A stretch of 16,455 nt of DNA from an uncultured Chitinophaga sp. GTDB taxonomy: Bacteria; Bacteroidota; Bacteroidia; Chitinophagales; Chitinophagaceae. A program made the translations under genes and the position numbers. Under the pieces are notes generated by a model that was not told where the DNA came from, did no database searches, and saw nothing but the letters and a program-made list of their open reading frames with translations. The stretch lies in the NCBI RefSeq assembly GCF_937898475.1, contig NZ_CALEJS010000020.1, positions 1 to 16,455 of the forward strand, in the 5' to 3' direction. Below are positions 5,186-11,769 of this stretch, piece by piece. Position 1 is the first letter of the stretch. Every line of letters begins with the position of its first letter.

Positions 5186-5640
5186 CAATCATCCCCTCCC
5201 GACGATGACAAAATCCGTATTACTCCGTAGGCCGTCATAATCCAAATAGCAAAGGACAGTACATAAGCGATTTTATCCAGCTGGTAAGGCTCCAGCGCGA
5301 TAAAAACCTGTGTAATCGCATTCGACCAGCTGCCGTGATCGGGAGGAGCCGATTGAATCCAGACCAGACCGGCTAATGTTTTAAACAAGCCCATAACAAA
5401 GGCATAGAGCAGCTTGCCGATCGCAACGAGTACCTTTATCAGCGTCACGATTAGGACGCCCAGCTTGTAAATAAAATAGAAGATGATGCCGAGCAGCGCC
5501 AGGATCGGCGTAAAGAGAAACTTTAGGACAGTGACTAGGCCATTGATCAGGCTGCCGAACATGTCGCCCAAAAAGTGAAGCGTAACGTTTAAGAGATTCT
5601 GGAAGAAGGAGCCTACCCAATTCAGAATCTTTGCTACCAT
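5185..5640 (-). CDS. Multi-span membrane protein, pVI-like candidate
   Basis: A 151-residue, very hydrophobic protein with about three or four membrane segments, a polar stretch with PPDHGSWSN (about residues 98-107), a last span around 125-143 and an acidic C-terminus (SSSGGDD). The start at 5640 has AAGGG upstream and overlaps the 47-residue gene. Ff pVI is also a hydrophobic multi-span virion end protein made next to pIII, so a related role is a reasonable guess from position and hydrophobicity only. Confidence 0.68.
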   Translation of the reverse strand: MVAKILNWVGSFFQNLLNVTLHFLGDMFGSLINGLVTVLKFLFTPILALLGIIFYFIYKLGVLIVTLIKVLVAIGKLLYAFVMGLFKTLAGLVWIQSAPPDHGSWSNAITQVFIALEPYQLDKIAYVLSFAIWIMTAYGVIRILSSSGGDD

Positions 5641-5777
5641 TTGATTCGGCCCTTTTTCATCAGCTTAACGAGAAAGCTAATCGTTAGATCAGCAAAGCTG
5701 ATGGCCCCTATAAGCATTAGGATCGGGGAAATCTGCCGGATATACGGCATAGCTTCTAAAGCAATATTAGCGTCCAC
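5634..5777 (-). CDS. Tiny membrane protein, 47 aa, GTG start
   Basis: The frame reads MDANIALEAMPYIRQISPIL and continues through a hydrophobic stretch (about residues 16-38) to a basic tail KKGRIKW. GTG at 5777 is the start, with GGGGGG about 8 bases upstream inside the end of the 812-residue gene. Both ends overlap neighbours, so it is translationally coupled. Short acidic N-terminus, single span and basic C-terminus match the layout of small filamentous phage coat proteins. Confidence 0.66.
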   Translation of the reverse strand: MDANIALEAMPYIRQISPILMLIGAISFADLTISFLVKLMKKGRIKW

Positions 5778-8205
5778 CTTTCCGCCCCCCTCTGCTTGTC
5801 CGTCCGGTTCGCTGGCTGCGGCCGCTTGTTCGTCCCCCTCTGGACTTTCTGCCGCCGTCTGATGCTTTAGCAGCTGCCCGAGCTTCTCTGGCTTTACGAT
5901 TCCGTTCTTCCCTTGCTTTGGCTTGCCGCTGCTCCCGATTGAGATAGCTGACTTCCTTCACCCATCGATCACGTTCGGATGTCCGGCCTAGCCGTGTCAG
6001 CAGCTCGTACTTATCATCCCTTGCCTTATTGAGCTTCCGTTCCCTTGCCCGCCGTTCTTTTTCTTCCGGCGACAATGGCTGCCGCTGTTTGGGCTGCTTT
6101 TGTTCAGCAGCCCGCTGTTTTTCTTCCTTTGAACGCGGCAACATCTTACGAAATAGCCAGGCCATAAATTCAAAGATCCAACGGCTGAAGAATAGGCCCA
6201 AAACTAATACGATATACAGCTTGTACTTGCCCAAAAACGAAAAGGTAGTTTGTATGATATCTAAAACCGAATTCAATTGATTGGATGATCCCAAATCTAA
6301 CTGCTTGCCTGGTCGAGCATGTACAGCGTTAGAAGCTTCCCCTTCCGCACCATCAATAATGGATGAGATCCGATAAGCGTAAACCACTCCATTTGTGAGA
6401 TTTTCGTCCAGATAACTCGTCTCACTGGTTGTCGCCAGCGCCTCGTCATTCCGGTAAATCTTATAAGCTGTGGCATCCGCTACAGCGTCCCATTTGATAG
6501 TGATGCTTTGATCCTTAGCCTTTGCCGTTACGTTATTTGGTATATTGGACGGTTTAATTTCCGTTCTTATCGATAACGGATTGCTATTTGTCGATTCGTT
6601 TCCGGATTGGTCAACCGCGCGAACCGTGTAGTTGTAGAGCGTATCCGGCGTTAGTCCGTCCACTTCAAAAGAATTATCTTTGACGTTAGATTTGATTAGT
6701 ACGCCGCCTTGATACACGTTATAGCTGTCCAGGTCCTCATCAGGTGGTACAAGCCATGTCAGCGTCACTTTAGTGGTTCCGGCTGTTCCACTTAGGCCAG
6801 ATGGCGGCTGAGGAGCTGAGGCATCCATATAATAGGTAACTGCTGCTGATTTGGGCGATTCATTGGATGATGTATCAATTGCAGTTACCTTGAAGCTATA
6901 GGTCCGGTTGTCTTCCAGATCGGTGACCATGTATTCGTTTGGGATGACAATCGATTTATTTATTTGAGCATCGTCCTGGTAAACGTTATAACCGGCCAGA
7001 TCAGGCTCCGTGTTGGCCGTCCATTGCAGTTGCGTCGAATGATCACCAGCCGGATTTGATGTAAGCCCAATTGGTGCTATAGGCGAAATCGTATCGAAAT
7101 AAGAATAGACGGGCTGTGATTTCGCTGATTCGTTCCCATCCATATCAATGGATGTTATCTGAATCGTATGGTTAACATTATTGCTTACAGATGCAGCATA
7201 ACTTGCTTGCCAAATCGGTGAACTATTTATTTTCATACCGTCAACATAAACGTTATAACCAGCTAAATCAGCAGCTGTTACAGCTTCCCAGGTCAAGTTT
7301 ACTTTTCCATCTACAGCAGAGCCTTCTAAATTACTTGGAACCGGTGGCGGTGCTGTTGAAGTACCATAAACATTAAGTTCATATAACGTTGCTATGTTAC
7401 TTGAAATATTTACAAAAGCAACTTTTTTTACATTCGACCAATTCGCAGTTTTTAAAGACCCATCATAAACCGTATCAATTGCATAAATTTGTAAACCATT
7501 TGAATCATATGCAAGGATACGTAGTCGTATATTTGAATTTAAACGATACCCATTAATAGAAACCGGCGAAGAAAATTCATACCATAAAGTATCTTGATTA
7601 CCTCCATAAGATGTAAAAGATACACTAGTAGTTTCAACATTGTCTGTGGCTGCTAAAGTAGTTATATAACTATTTGTTTCATCTGAGCCCTTATTCATTG
7701 TTTTTCCATCTAATAAACCGCCGGAATAATTAATAGGTACAACACCAAAAACATCAAATTCATTTACTGTAATTCCAGATGGGCGATTACTATTAGTATT
7801 AATCAAAGCAACATACGTTACATTCGAAACAGCTGCAGGAGTTTTTACACCAGTAATAACAGACTCGGCAGATAATAATAATGTTTTATTCGCATCGTAA
7901 AAATTAACGTTCAAGCCAGAACTAATAGCTGCACTCAATTGATAATGCGTTATATTTACAGGACTATCGAACTTATACCAAATAGTATCCAAAATATTGT
8001 AGGTTAAACCTGATCCCGTTCCGACATCACTATCAGTAATATTAGTTTTTGGATAAGAAACATCATCTAAATCCGCACCTACATAAACCGTTTTCCCCCC
8101 CAACAAACCTCCCGGGTAAGCAAAAGCCTTGCTAGCAAACGGTAAAATCAACATCATAACCAATAATGAAGTCATTAACAGTGCTAACTTCTTTTTCATT
8201 TTCAT
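5767..8205 (-). CDS. FN3-domain surface protein with membrane anchor and basic tail (pIII-like candidate)
   Basis: An 812-residue secreted protein. A signal peptide (1-29, ending SKAFA) is followed by two related beta-sandwich domains of the discoidin/F5-8 type look (about 31-155 and 160-280, each starting with GGLL-GK). Then come four FN3-like repeats with LAGYNVY-type motifs (about 285-630), a membrane span (about 660-685) and a 127-residue, extremely basic tail rich in K, R and RGG-like motifs. Architecture and position after the major coat gene fit an adsorption protein. The basic tail would face the cytoplasm and could contact phage DNA. ATG at 8205 is preferred (AGAAGGTGA upstream); GTG at 8214 is possible. 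DNA for residues 1-275 is clearly more AT-rich than the rest. Confidence 0.8.
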   Translation of the reverse strand: MKMKKKLALLMTSLLVMMLILPFASKAFAYPGGLLGGKTVYVGADLDDVSYPKTNITDSDVGTGSGLTYNILDTIWYKFDSPVNITHYQLSAAISSGLNVNFYDANKTLLLSAESVITGVKTPAAVSNVTYVALINTNSNRPSGITVNEFDVFGVVPINYSGGLLDGKTMNKGSDETNSYITTLAATDNVETTSVSFTSYGGNQDTLWYEFSSPVSINGYRLNSNIRLRILAYDSNGLQIYAIDTVYDGSLKTANWSNVKKVAFVNISSNIATLYELNVYGTSTAPPPVPSNLEGSAVDGKVNLTWEAVTAADLAGYNVYVDGMKINSSPIWQASYAASVSNNVNHTIQITSIDMDGNESAKSQPVYSYFDTISPIAPIGLTSNPAGDHSTQLQWTANTEPDLAGYNVYQDDAQINKSIVIPNEYMVTDLEDNRTYSFKVTAIDTSSNESPKSAAVTYYMDASAPQPPSGLSGTAGTTKVTLTWLVPPDEDLDSYNVYQGGVLIKSNVKDNSFEVDGLTPDTLYNYTVRAVDQSGNESTNSNPLSIRTEIKPSNIPNNVTAKAKDQSITIKWDAVADATAYKIYRNDEALATTSETSYLDENLTNGVVYAYRISSIIDGAEGEASNAVHARPGKQLDLGSSNQLNSVLDIIQTTFSFLGKYKLYIVLVLGLFFSRWIFEFMAWLFRKMLPRSKEEKQRAAEQKQPKQRQPLSPEEKERRARERKLNKARDDKYELLTRLGRTSERDRWVKEVSYLNREQRQAKAREERNRKAREARAAAKASDGGRKSRGGRTSGRSQRTGRTSRGGRKGGR

Positions 8206-8230
8206 TTCGATCACCTTCTTTTAAGGGAGT

Positions 8231-9499
8231 CTAGTTACCTAAATCCTTTTGTGGTATCGGTATAATGCCGGTTGTTCCATCAGGAATCGGAATGGAGCTG
8301 CTGCTGCCGTTTGGCACCGGCATATCAGCCGGTGGTATATCTTCTCCTCCTGAATCCGCTGGGATCGGCATCTCATATGGCGTATCGATTGTATCCGGCT
8401 GCTTAATGCCGTTGCTGCTGTTCCGCTCATCGCCCGGGTAAACAAATTCCCCAACGCCGTCGGAATCAATATACTTATCCGGATCGTAAATCTCGATCGG
8501 CTGAGAATCATCCTCCACCTCGATCTGTTCCCCTTGGGTAATGTCCGTATCTAAAGGGCCATTGTTAAAATCTGATGGAACTGCCGGTGCTATGCTGGCC
8601 TGAGGCACGTTTGTATCTACGGCTGGTATATTGGGTCGAACATTGTTTTCAATCTCTGGGACCGATGGCGGAACCGGCACATCACCGAAGTAGTCGGCAA
8701 ACTTGCCAACAAACGTATCGGCTATATCCTCCCAATTGGGCGGCGGCGGCAGCGCGTTTTTAATGGCTCCCGTGAGATCGCCCATGTAAGTATCCCAATC
8801 GGGACAAGCTAGTGCATCGGATAACCACTGACAGGCATCACAATCGCTATTATTCTCTCCGCCATTTGGCGTAGAATCGTTTTTTATGTAATCTGACTGA
8901 CCTAGTGACTGTCCGTTTGAATCTACGGCAACGAATGTATACGTTCCGTCGTCCGTTATATGCCATGAAGTTACCCCTGTTTGTTGTGTTATCTTGATGC
9001 CATCCTTATAAATGTCGTAGTGATCGGCGCCCACAACAAAATCCCAAGATAGATCGGTGGAGCCGTCTGCTCTATCGGTTCCCCTTATATTCAGATCATT
9101 TTTGAGCTGGTCGGCGTTATCATAAGACTGACAAGCAGGGTTCTGGATTTTCGTAGTTTGGACTTGCGCGGTCTCTCCTACCTTCATACTGTCCTGGTAC
9201 ACCTCGATGATGTACGTACCGTTGCAGGTAAGATACCAATGACCATTTGGCACGTTATTGCTCCAAAGCTCGTAATAAACGCCTGTACTGGTCCAGTAAT
9301 TGAGCTTGGACCGATTGGCTGCTGTATCCCAATCGTAGTAGTTCAGTAAATACTCATCCCGTACACTTAAATAAATGAGTTGGTTGCCAACCACCGGTGA
9401 TTGCGGCGGGCTCCAAGGCTCCGCGGCCTGTGCGGTTGCGCTAGTAAGTAAAAGATAAAATTGTAAGACGATCGCCAGAATACCAAGCTTTTTACGCAT
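8231..9499 (-). CDS. Secreted FN3-like protein with proline-rich C-terminus
   Basis: A 422-residue protein with a signal peptide (about 1-26, ending ATAQA), an N-terminal sandwich-like region and an FN3-like domain (about 130-200, with DHYDIYKDGIKI). A cysteine cluster DCDACQW follows, then a segment with PPPPNWEDIAD and a long proline- and acid-rich tail with repeated PIP/MPIP/VP motifs. No membrane anchor or LPXTG motif is seen. It sits between the coat terminator and the anchored FN3 protein, so it may be a virion tip or adsorption component, or may associate with its neighbour. ATG at 9499 is chosen because GGGG lies 7 bases before it; ATG at 9505 is too close. Confidence 0.75.
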   Translation of the reverse strand: MRKKLGILAIVLQFYLLLTSATAQAAEPWSPPQSPVVGNQLIYLSVRDEYLLNYYDWDTAANRSKLNYWTSTGVYYELWSNNVPNGHWYLTCNGTYIIEVYQDSMKVGETAQVQTTKIQNPACQSYDNADQLKNDLNIRGTDRADGSTDLSWDFVVGADHYDIYKDGIKITQQTGVTSWHITDDGTYTFVAVDSNGQSLGQSDYIKNDSTPNGGENNSDCDACQWLSDALACPDWDTYMGDLTGAIKNALPPPPNWEDIADTFVGKFADYFGDVPVPPSVPEIENNVRPNIPAVDTNVPQASIAPAVPSDFNNGPLDTDITQGEQIEVEDDSQPIEIYDPDKYIDSDGVGEFVYPGDERNSSNGIKQPDTIDTPYEMPIPADSGGEDIPPADMPVPNGSSSSIPIPDGTTGIIPIPQKDLGN

Positions 9500-9518
9500 G
9501 TTCATACCCCACTATAAG

Positions 9519-9549
9519 AAAAGGGACGGGGAACCCCCCGCCCCTTTTT
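9519..9549 (-). terminator. Terminator after the major coat gene
   Basis: On the minus strand, a GC-rich stem (GGGGCGGGG with CCCCGTCCC, one mismatch) and a short loop are followed by TTTTCTT. It lies between the major coat candidate and the secreted FN3 gene. In Ff phages a terminator directly follows gene VIII, so this placement supports the coat assignment and lowers expression of distal genes. Confidence 0.78.
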
Positions 9550-9559
9550 GGCGTTTTGA

Positions 9560-9886
9560 TTACTTCGAGAACTTCGGAAGCTTCTTCCAGAGCCAGATGA
9601 TAAAACCAATGGCGACCGGCGCAAAGATAACACCAAGAACAAGCATCGTGTATTGCCCGAACATGTTCATGAAGCTGAAACCGGTACCTACAACATCATT
9701 AACGTCAATACCAACCTCTTGTGTACTGAAGTCCATCGGTGCAGCACCTACAACAGATGGAACGGCTGCAAACACGGCAATGGCAGCCGTCAGGATACCT
9801 GCCATTTTACCGCGCAGTTTTTTCGGTTGAGCCTGTCCTTCTTCCGCTTGCTTATTACGTTTAAACAAATTTTTGATGAATCCCAT
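9560..9886 (-). CDS. pVIII-like major coat protein precursor (candidate)
   Basis: A 108-residue precursor with a long basic N-region (KNLFKRNK, KKLRGK), a hydrophobic segment (about 29-46) and a signal peptidase-like site VGA-AP near residue 48. The mature chain of about 60 residues has acidic D52, E57, D61 and D64, a hydrophobic core (about 79-100) and a basic end KKLPKFSK. This acidic-hydrophobic-basic layout with a long leader is that of filamentous phage major coat proteins, where the basic end lines the DNA. The ATG at 9886 has GGGAGG upstream; an earlier in-frame ATG precedes that site. The strong terminator after the gene fits high expression. Confidence 0.75.
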   Translation of the reverse strand: MGFIKNLFKRNKQAEEGQAQPKKLRGKMAGILTAAIAVFAAVPSVVGAAPMDFSTQEVGIDVNDVVGTGFSFMNMFGQYTMLVLGVIFAPVAIGFIIWLWKKLPKFSK

Positions 9887-9961
9887 AATTATTTTTCCTC
9901 CCATTAATCGATTTTTGGTTTATATATGAGCCGGGCGGCCGTTCCCGATTCTCAACAGAGT

Positions 9962-10171
9962 TTAAATTTCCCGATAATCATAATCATCGTCGTCATCGTT
10001 GTTTCGATTGAAAAGATTAGCGATCATAATTAAAATCGTTGTGGCAAGCATGACTGCCGTACCGATCATGACCCACACTTGATTAATTTTCAGAAACCAT
10101 TTTACATAGTACCAGAACAGCGGAAGCTGCTCTTCCCAATGAGGTGACGGCAGATCCGGAAACTGATCCAT
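9962..10171 (-). CDS. Small single-span membrane protein, 69 aa
   Basis: Starts MDQFPDLPSP, has an aromatic amphipathic stretch (FWYYVKWFLK), one membrane span (about residues 33-54) and an unusual C-terminus of consecutive aspartates (DDDDDYDYREI). The ATG at 10171 shares its A with the upstream TAA and follows AAGGAAGG. It is the last small gene before the major coat gene. A role as minor coat protein is inferred from the cluster; the acidic tail is opposite to the basic tail of a DNA-facing coat protein. Confidence 0.7.
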   Translation of the reverse strand: MDQFPDLPSPHWEEQLPLFWYYVKWFLKINQVWVMIGTAVMLATTILIMIANLFNRNNDDDDDYDYREI

Positions 10172-10332
10172 TAACCCGCCTTCCTTCGCATAAAGATCGA
10201 CACCAGGAATCCTAACAGCATCCCTGCCAAGCAAACGGCAACTACGATCATCACGAACGGTGAACCGGTAGCCATAAAGTTACGGAACATCTGCCACATA
10301 AATGTCCAATCCCAAATGTCGCTTACATTCAT
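10171..10332 (-). CDS. Small single-span membrane protein, 53 aa
   Basis: Begins MNVSDIWDWTFMWQMFRNFM, then has a hydrophobic span (about residues 25-48) and a basic end MRRKAG. AAGGGAG lies 7 bases before the ATG at 10332, which overlaps the upstream stop as ATGA. The end overlaps the next start (TAATG). Its tryptophan- and methionine-rich acidic N-terminus, span and basic tail match a minor coat protein layout. Confidence 0.7.
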   Translation of the reverse strand: MNVSDIWDWTFMWQMFRNFMATGSPFVMIVVAVCLAGMLLGFLVSIFMRRKAG

Positions 10333-10502
10333 TCAGCCACTCCCTTCTCACGTTCTGCTGCAACGTGTTTCCACAAATAGACTAGGGAGAAGATCAAAAC
10401 AATCGCGACACCGAAGACTGTGAGAATGACCTGAAGCGGATGCAGCTCCAGAAAAGCAAGAACCGCGCTCAAGTACAATTCTGATGGGATGCCTATGACC
10501 AT
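10329..10502 (-). CDS. Small single-span membrane protein, 57 aa
   Basis: Begins MVIGIPSELY, with a hydrophobic stretch in two parts (about 11-20 and 25-44) and a charged tail AAEREKGVAE. A GGCGGTG-like site precedes the ATG at 10502 by about 8 bases. Start and stop both overlap neighbours. No family recognised; the cluster context suggests a minor virion protein. Confidence 0.67.
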   Translation of the reverse strand: MVIGIPSELYLSAVLAFLELHPLQVILTVFGVAIVLIFSLVYLWKHVAAEREKGVAE

Positions 10503-10585
10503 CTGAGCGACACCGCCTTTCCGATTACATAGATCATCAGAGCTAAAATAATCGGCAGCGCAATTGCATCAACTAGACCTTCCAT
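10493..10585 (-). CDS. Very small membrane protein, 30 aa (pVII/pIX-like size)
   Basis: The frame reads MEGLVDAIALPIILALMIYV and ends IGKAVSLRWS. GGAGG sits 8 bases before the ATG at 10585, and the stop overlaps the next ATG. Ff pVII and pIX are 32-33-residue membrane proteins without signal sequences made just before the major coat, so the size, layout and order agree. Homology cannot be judged at this length. Confidence 0.65.
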   Translation of the reverse strand: MEGLVDAIALPIILALMIYVIGKAVSLRWS

Positions 10586-10587
10586 TG

Positions 10588-10788
10588 CTATCGCCTCCAT
10601 ACAATTTTCATTAGGGTACTCAGGATCAAGAACAGCAGAAGCAGCGCAATCATCGTAGCAACGATTAAATCTCCCAGCGAAACTTCGTGCAGGATTCGGA
10701 TAACGCCACTTGCGGTTTCAAAGTCCGTATATAGCGCCCCTGTCGTCTCTACGGGTTCCGTTGATGGCGTTGGCAGCTCCTCATTCAT
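10588..10788 (-). CDS. First gene of the virion-type operon, 66-aa membrane protein
   Basis: Has an acidic N-terminal 38 residues (MNEELPTPSTEPVETTGA onward), one membrane span (about 42-60) and a short basic end MKIVWRR, again the acidic-hydrophobic-basic layout of coat proteins but without a cleavable signal. GGGAGGAAGG precedes the ATG at 10788. A terminator hairpin ends only about 20 bases before the ribosome binding site, leaving no room for a promoter, so expression depends on readthrough of that attenuator. Confidence 0.72.
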   Translation of the reverse strand: MNEELPTPSTEPVETTGALYTDFETASGVIRILHEVSLGDLIVATMIALLLLFLILSTLMKIVWRR

Positions 10789-10810
10789 GTTCCTTCCTCC
10801 CCTCTGAAAA

Positions 10811-10845
10811 TAAAAAAACGGCTGCGAGCAAATGCACGCAGCCGT
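10811..10845 (-). terminator. Attenuator-type terminator before the coat operon
   Basis: On the minus strand, ACGGCTGCG and CGCAGCCGT form a perfect 9-bp stem (10818-10826 with 10837-10845) followed by TTTTTTTATTTT. It lies between the long leader and the first coat gene, with too little space after it for a promoter. The coat mRNA must therefore cross it, which implies regulated readthrough. The mRNA loop/3' arm carries TGCTCG, complementary to CGAGCA in the upstream leader hairpin at about 10934-10939. Confidence 0.75.
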
Positions 10846-10884
10846 CCCCTGTACATCACAAACTAAAGTACACGATTTTCACAA

Positions 10885-10913
10885 TTGCGAAAATGTGTTC
10901 TTATCGTTATGAT
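10885..10913 (+). promoter_or_regulatory. Promoter for second antisense RNA (TTGCGA-17-TATGAT)
   Basis: TTGCGA (10885-10890), a 17-bp spacer and TATGAT (10908-10913) face along the plus strand with an expected start near 10920. No plus-strand gene follows, but two strong hairpins and a T-run do. Confidence 0.62.
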
Positions 10914-10919
10914 GTTAAA

Positions 10920-10998
10920 CAGGGAATCGAGCTGCTCGTTCAACTCGGTTCCTTAGCCGGTTAGAAGTGCTACCAACACTCCTGACCGGCGTTTTTTG
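10920..10998 (+). ncRNA. Candidate small RNA antisense to the coat-operon leader
   Basis: About 78 nt with two strong hairpins. The first pairs GGAATCGAG (10923-10931) with CTCGGTTCC (10944-10952), one G-U, loop CTGCTCGTTCAA. The second pairs GCCGGTTAG (10956-10964) with CTGACCGGC (10982-10990), extended by AGTG/CACT, then GTTTTTT. Size, orientation and position relative to promoter and attenuator copy the rep antisense module. It could induce the coat attenuator. A role as RNA primer or part of a packaging signal for single-stranded DNA is an alternative. Confidence 0.58.
10956..10998 (+). terminator. Terminator of the second antisense RNA
   Basis: A 9-bp stem plus a 4-bp upper stem across a mismatch, loop CTACCAA, followed by GTTTTTTG on the plus strand. 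The minus strand lacks a matching T-run after the stem. Confidence 0.72.
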
Positions 10999-11123
10999 TA
11001 TGTAGTTTGATATGACATAAGTTTTGCTCAATTTGCCTTTTTCGTCAATACGGTGCAGTTTTAGTAGGGATTGGAACCGCTAAAGCCCTTGATAATACTG
11101 GGTTTTTCGCATCTATCTTCCTA

Positions 11124-11353
11124 CTAATTCTGCACCCTTTTAGTGCCTTTAGGGGCTTTTTTTGTCCTAATTTAGGGCAAATTGACTAAAAAAAATTTTT
11201 CTAGACCTAAATTAGCACGAACATGTGTTTCTAGTCAAACCAATAAATGCCATTTGGAGCCCTTTTTCTGAATATTCTTCATTTACTGAGTTGGCGGCGC
11301 GCCCAGATTATATACCATTACTACGTAATGATTTCTAATTCTGCACCCTTTTA
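11124..11353. repeat. 19-bp direct repeat pair
   Basis: CTAATTCTGCACCCTTTTA occurs at 11124-11142 and 11335-11353, 211 bp apart. A related inverted copy (GGTGCAG-TTTTAGTAGG) lies near 11052. These look like binding or recombination core sites of an unknown protein. Confidence 0.7.
11307..11330 (-). promoter_or_regulatory. Possible coat-operon promoter with overlapping palindrome
   Basis: TATAAT on the minus strand (11312-11307) is preceded by the palindrome CATTACTACGTAATG (11316-11330), where an operator would overlap the spacer. No good -35 is visible, so the call is tentative. CATTACTAC also occurs in the repeats upstream of the KfrA-like gene. TTGACT-18-TAATTT near 11236-11207 is another candidate. 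Confidence 0.35.
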
Positions 11354-11511
11354 CTGAGATTTCGGCTATTTTGGGTTAATGCCGATCGTTTAGCTCCTGT
11401 ACGGTTTATTAAGGTTTATACAAAGGTTTTAACCATCGATTAATAGGAACGTTTATTCTGATCTGAATATATGTTCTTATTCAGTTTAAAAAAAAAAGGA
11501 TAAACTGTCGA

Positions 11512-11679
11512 TCATTTTTTTTTGTAAATGTCGTTAATTATTTTCTCAATGACGTGCTTTGGATTACCATCCTTGGAAATTTCATTAATTACTTTTTGTA
11601 GCAGATTAATTGTTATGGATTTTGTCTTTTCTTCTTCCGGTTTCCGCGATCGTCCCAACTGCTTCCCCCTGCTGGACAA
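11512..11679 (-). CDS. Small ribbon-helix-helix-like regulator, TTG start
   Basis: A 55-residue frame with a basic N-terminus (SSRGKQLGRSRKPEEEK) and then KSITINLLQKVINEI and HVIEKIINDIYKKK, which reads as strand-helix-turn-helix of the RHH fold. TTG at 11679 is the only usable start, with AAAAGG 5 bases upstream; an upstream in-frame stop lies within about 30 codons. It follows a terminator and a weak TTGTCC-19-TAAAAT promoter. Such proteins are usually plasmid copy-number or partition repressors. The long noncoding leader begins just downstream. Confidence 0.58.
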   Translation of the reverse strand: MSSRGKQLGRSRKPEEEKTKSITINLLQKVINEISKDGNPKHVIEKIINDIYKKK

Positions 11680-11731
11680 TCTCGCCTTTTGTTTTTTCTT
11701 TCTATTTTACCTCAGTTCGGGTCGATCGGGA

Positions 11732-11761
11732 CAAAAAAAATAAGCAGCCTCGGTAGCTGCT
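11732..11761 (-). terminator. Terminator after the tandem RHH gene
   Basis: AGCAGC (11743-11748) and GCTGCT (11756-11761) form a 6-bp stem; on the minus strand it is followed by TATTTTTTTTG. It ends the operon that includes the gene at 12123-11770. Confidence 0.68.
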
Positions 11762-11769
11762 CTAACCTG

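Larger units (their letters stand above)
10846..11511. other. Structured noncoding leader upstream of the coat operon
   Basis: No credible gene. It holds the antisense RNA unit (10885-10998) and an imperfect 17-bp inverted repeat pairing GGTGCAGTTTTAGTAGG (near 11052-11068) with its counterpart near 11121-11137. An exact 19-bp direct repeat lies at 11124-11142 and 11335-11353. A 10-bp inverted repeat CTAATTTAGG/CCTAAATTAG spans about 11168-11215 around an A/T-rich core. A palindrome CATTAC-TAC-GTAATG sits at 11316-11330 next to a minus-strand TATAAT (11312-11307). It is probably the coat mRNA leader and a regulatory or second replication/packaging region. A 13-codon minus-strand leader peptide frame near 11251 was seen but not called. 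Confidence 0.6.

Noticed and set aside
6029..6280. Plus-strand frames inside the FN3 genes
   Set aside because: Shadows of the minus-strand genes with no ribosome sites.
10921..10990. A tRNA-like fold in the coat leader
   Set aside because: Two simple hairpins only, no acceptor stem, anticodon arm or T-loop consensus.
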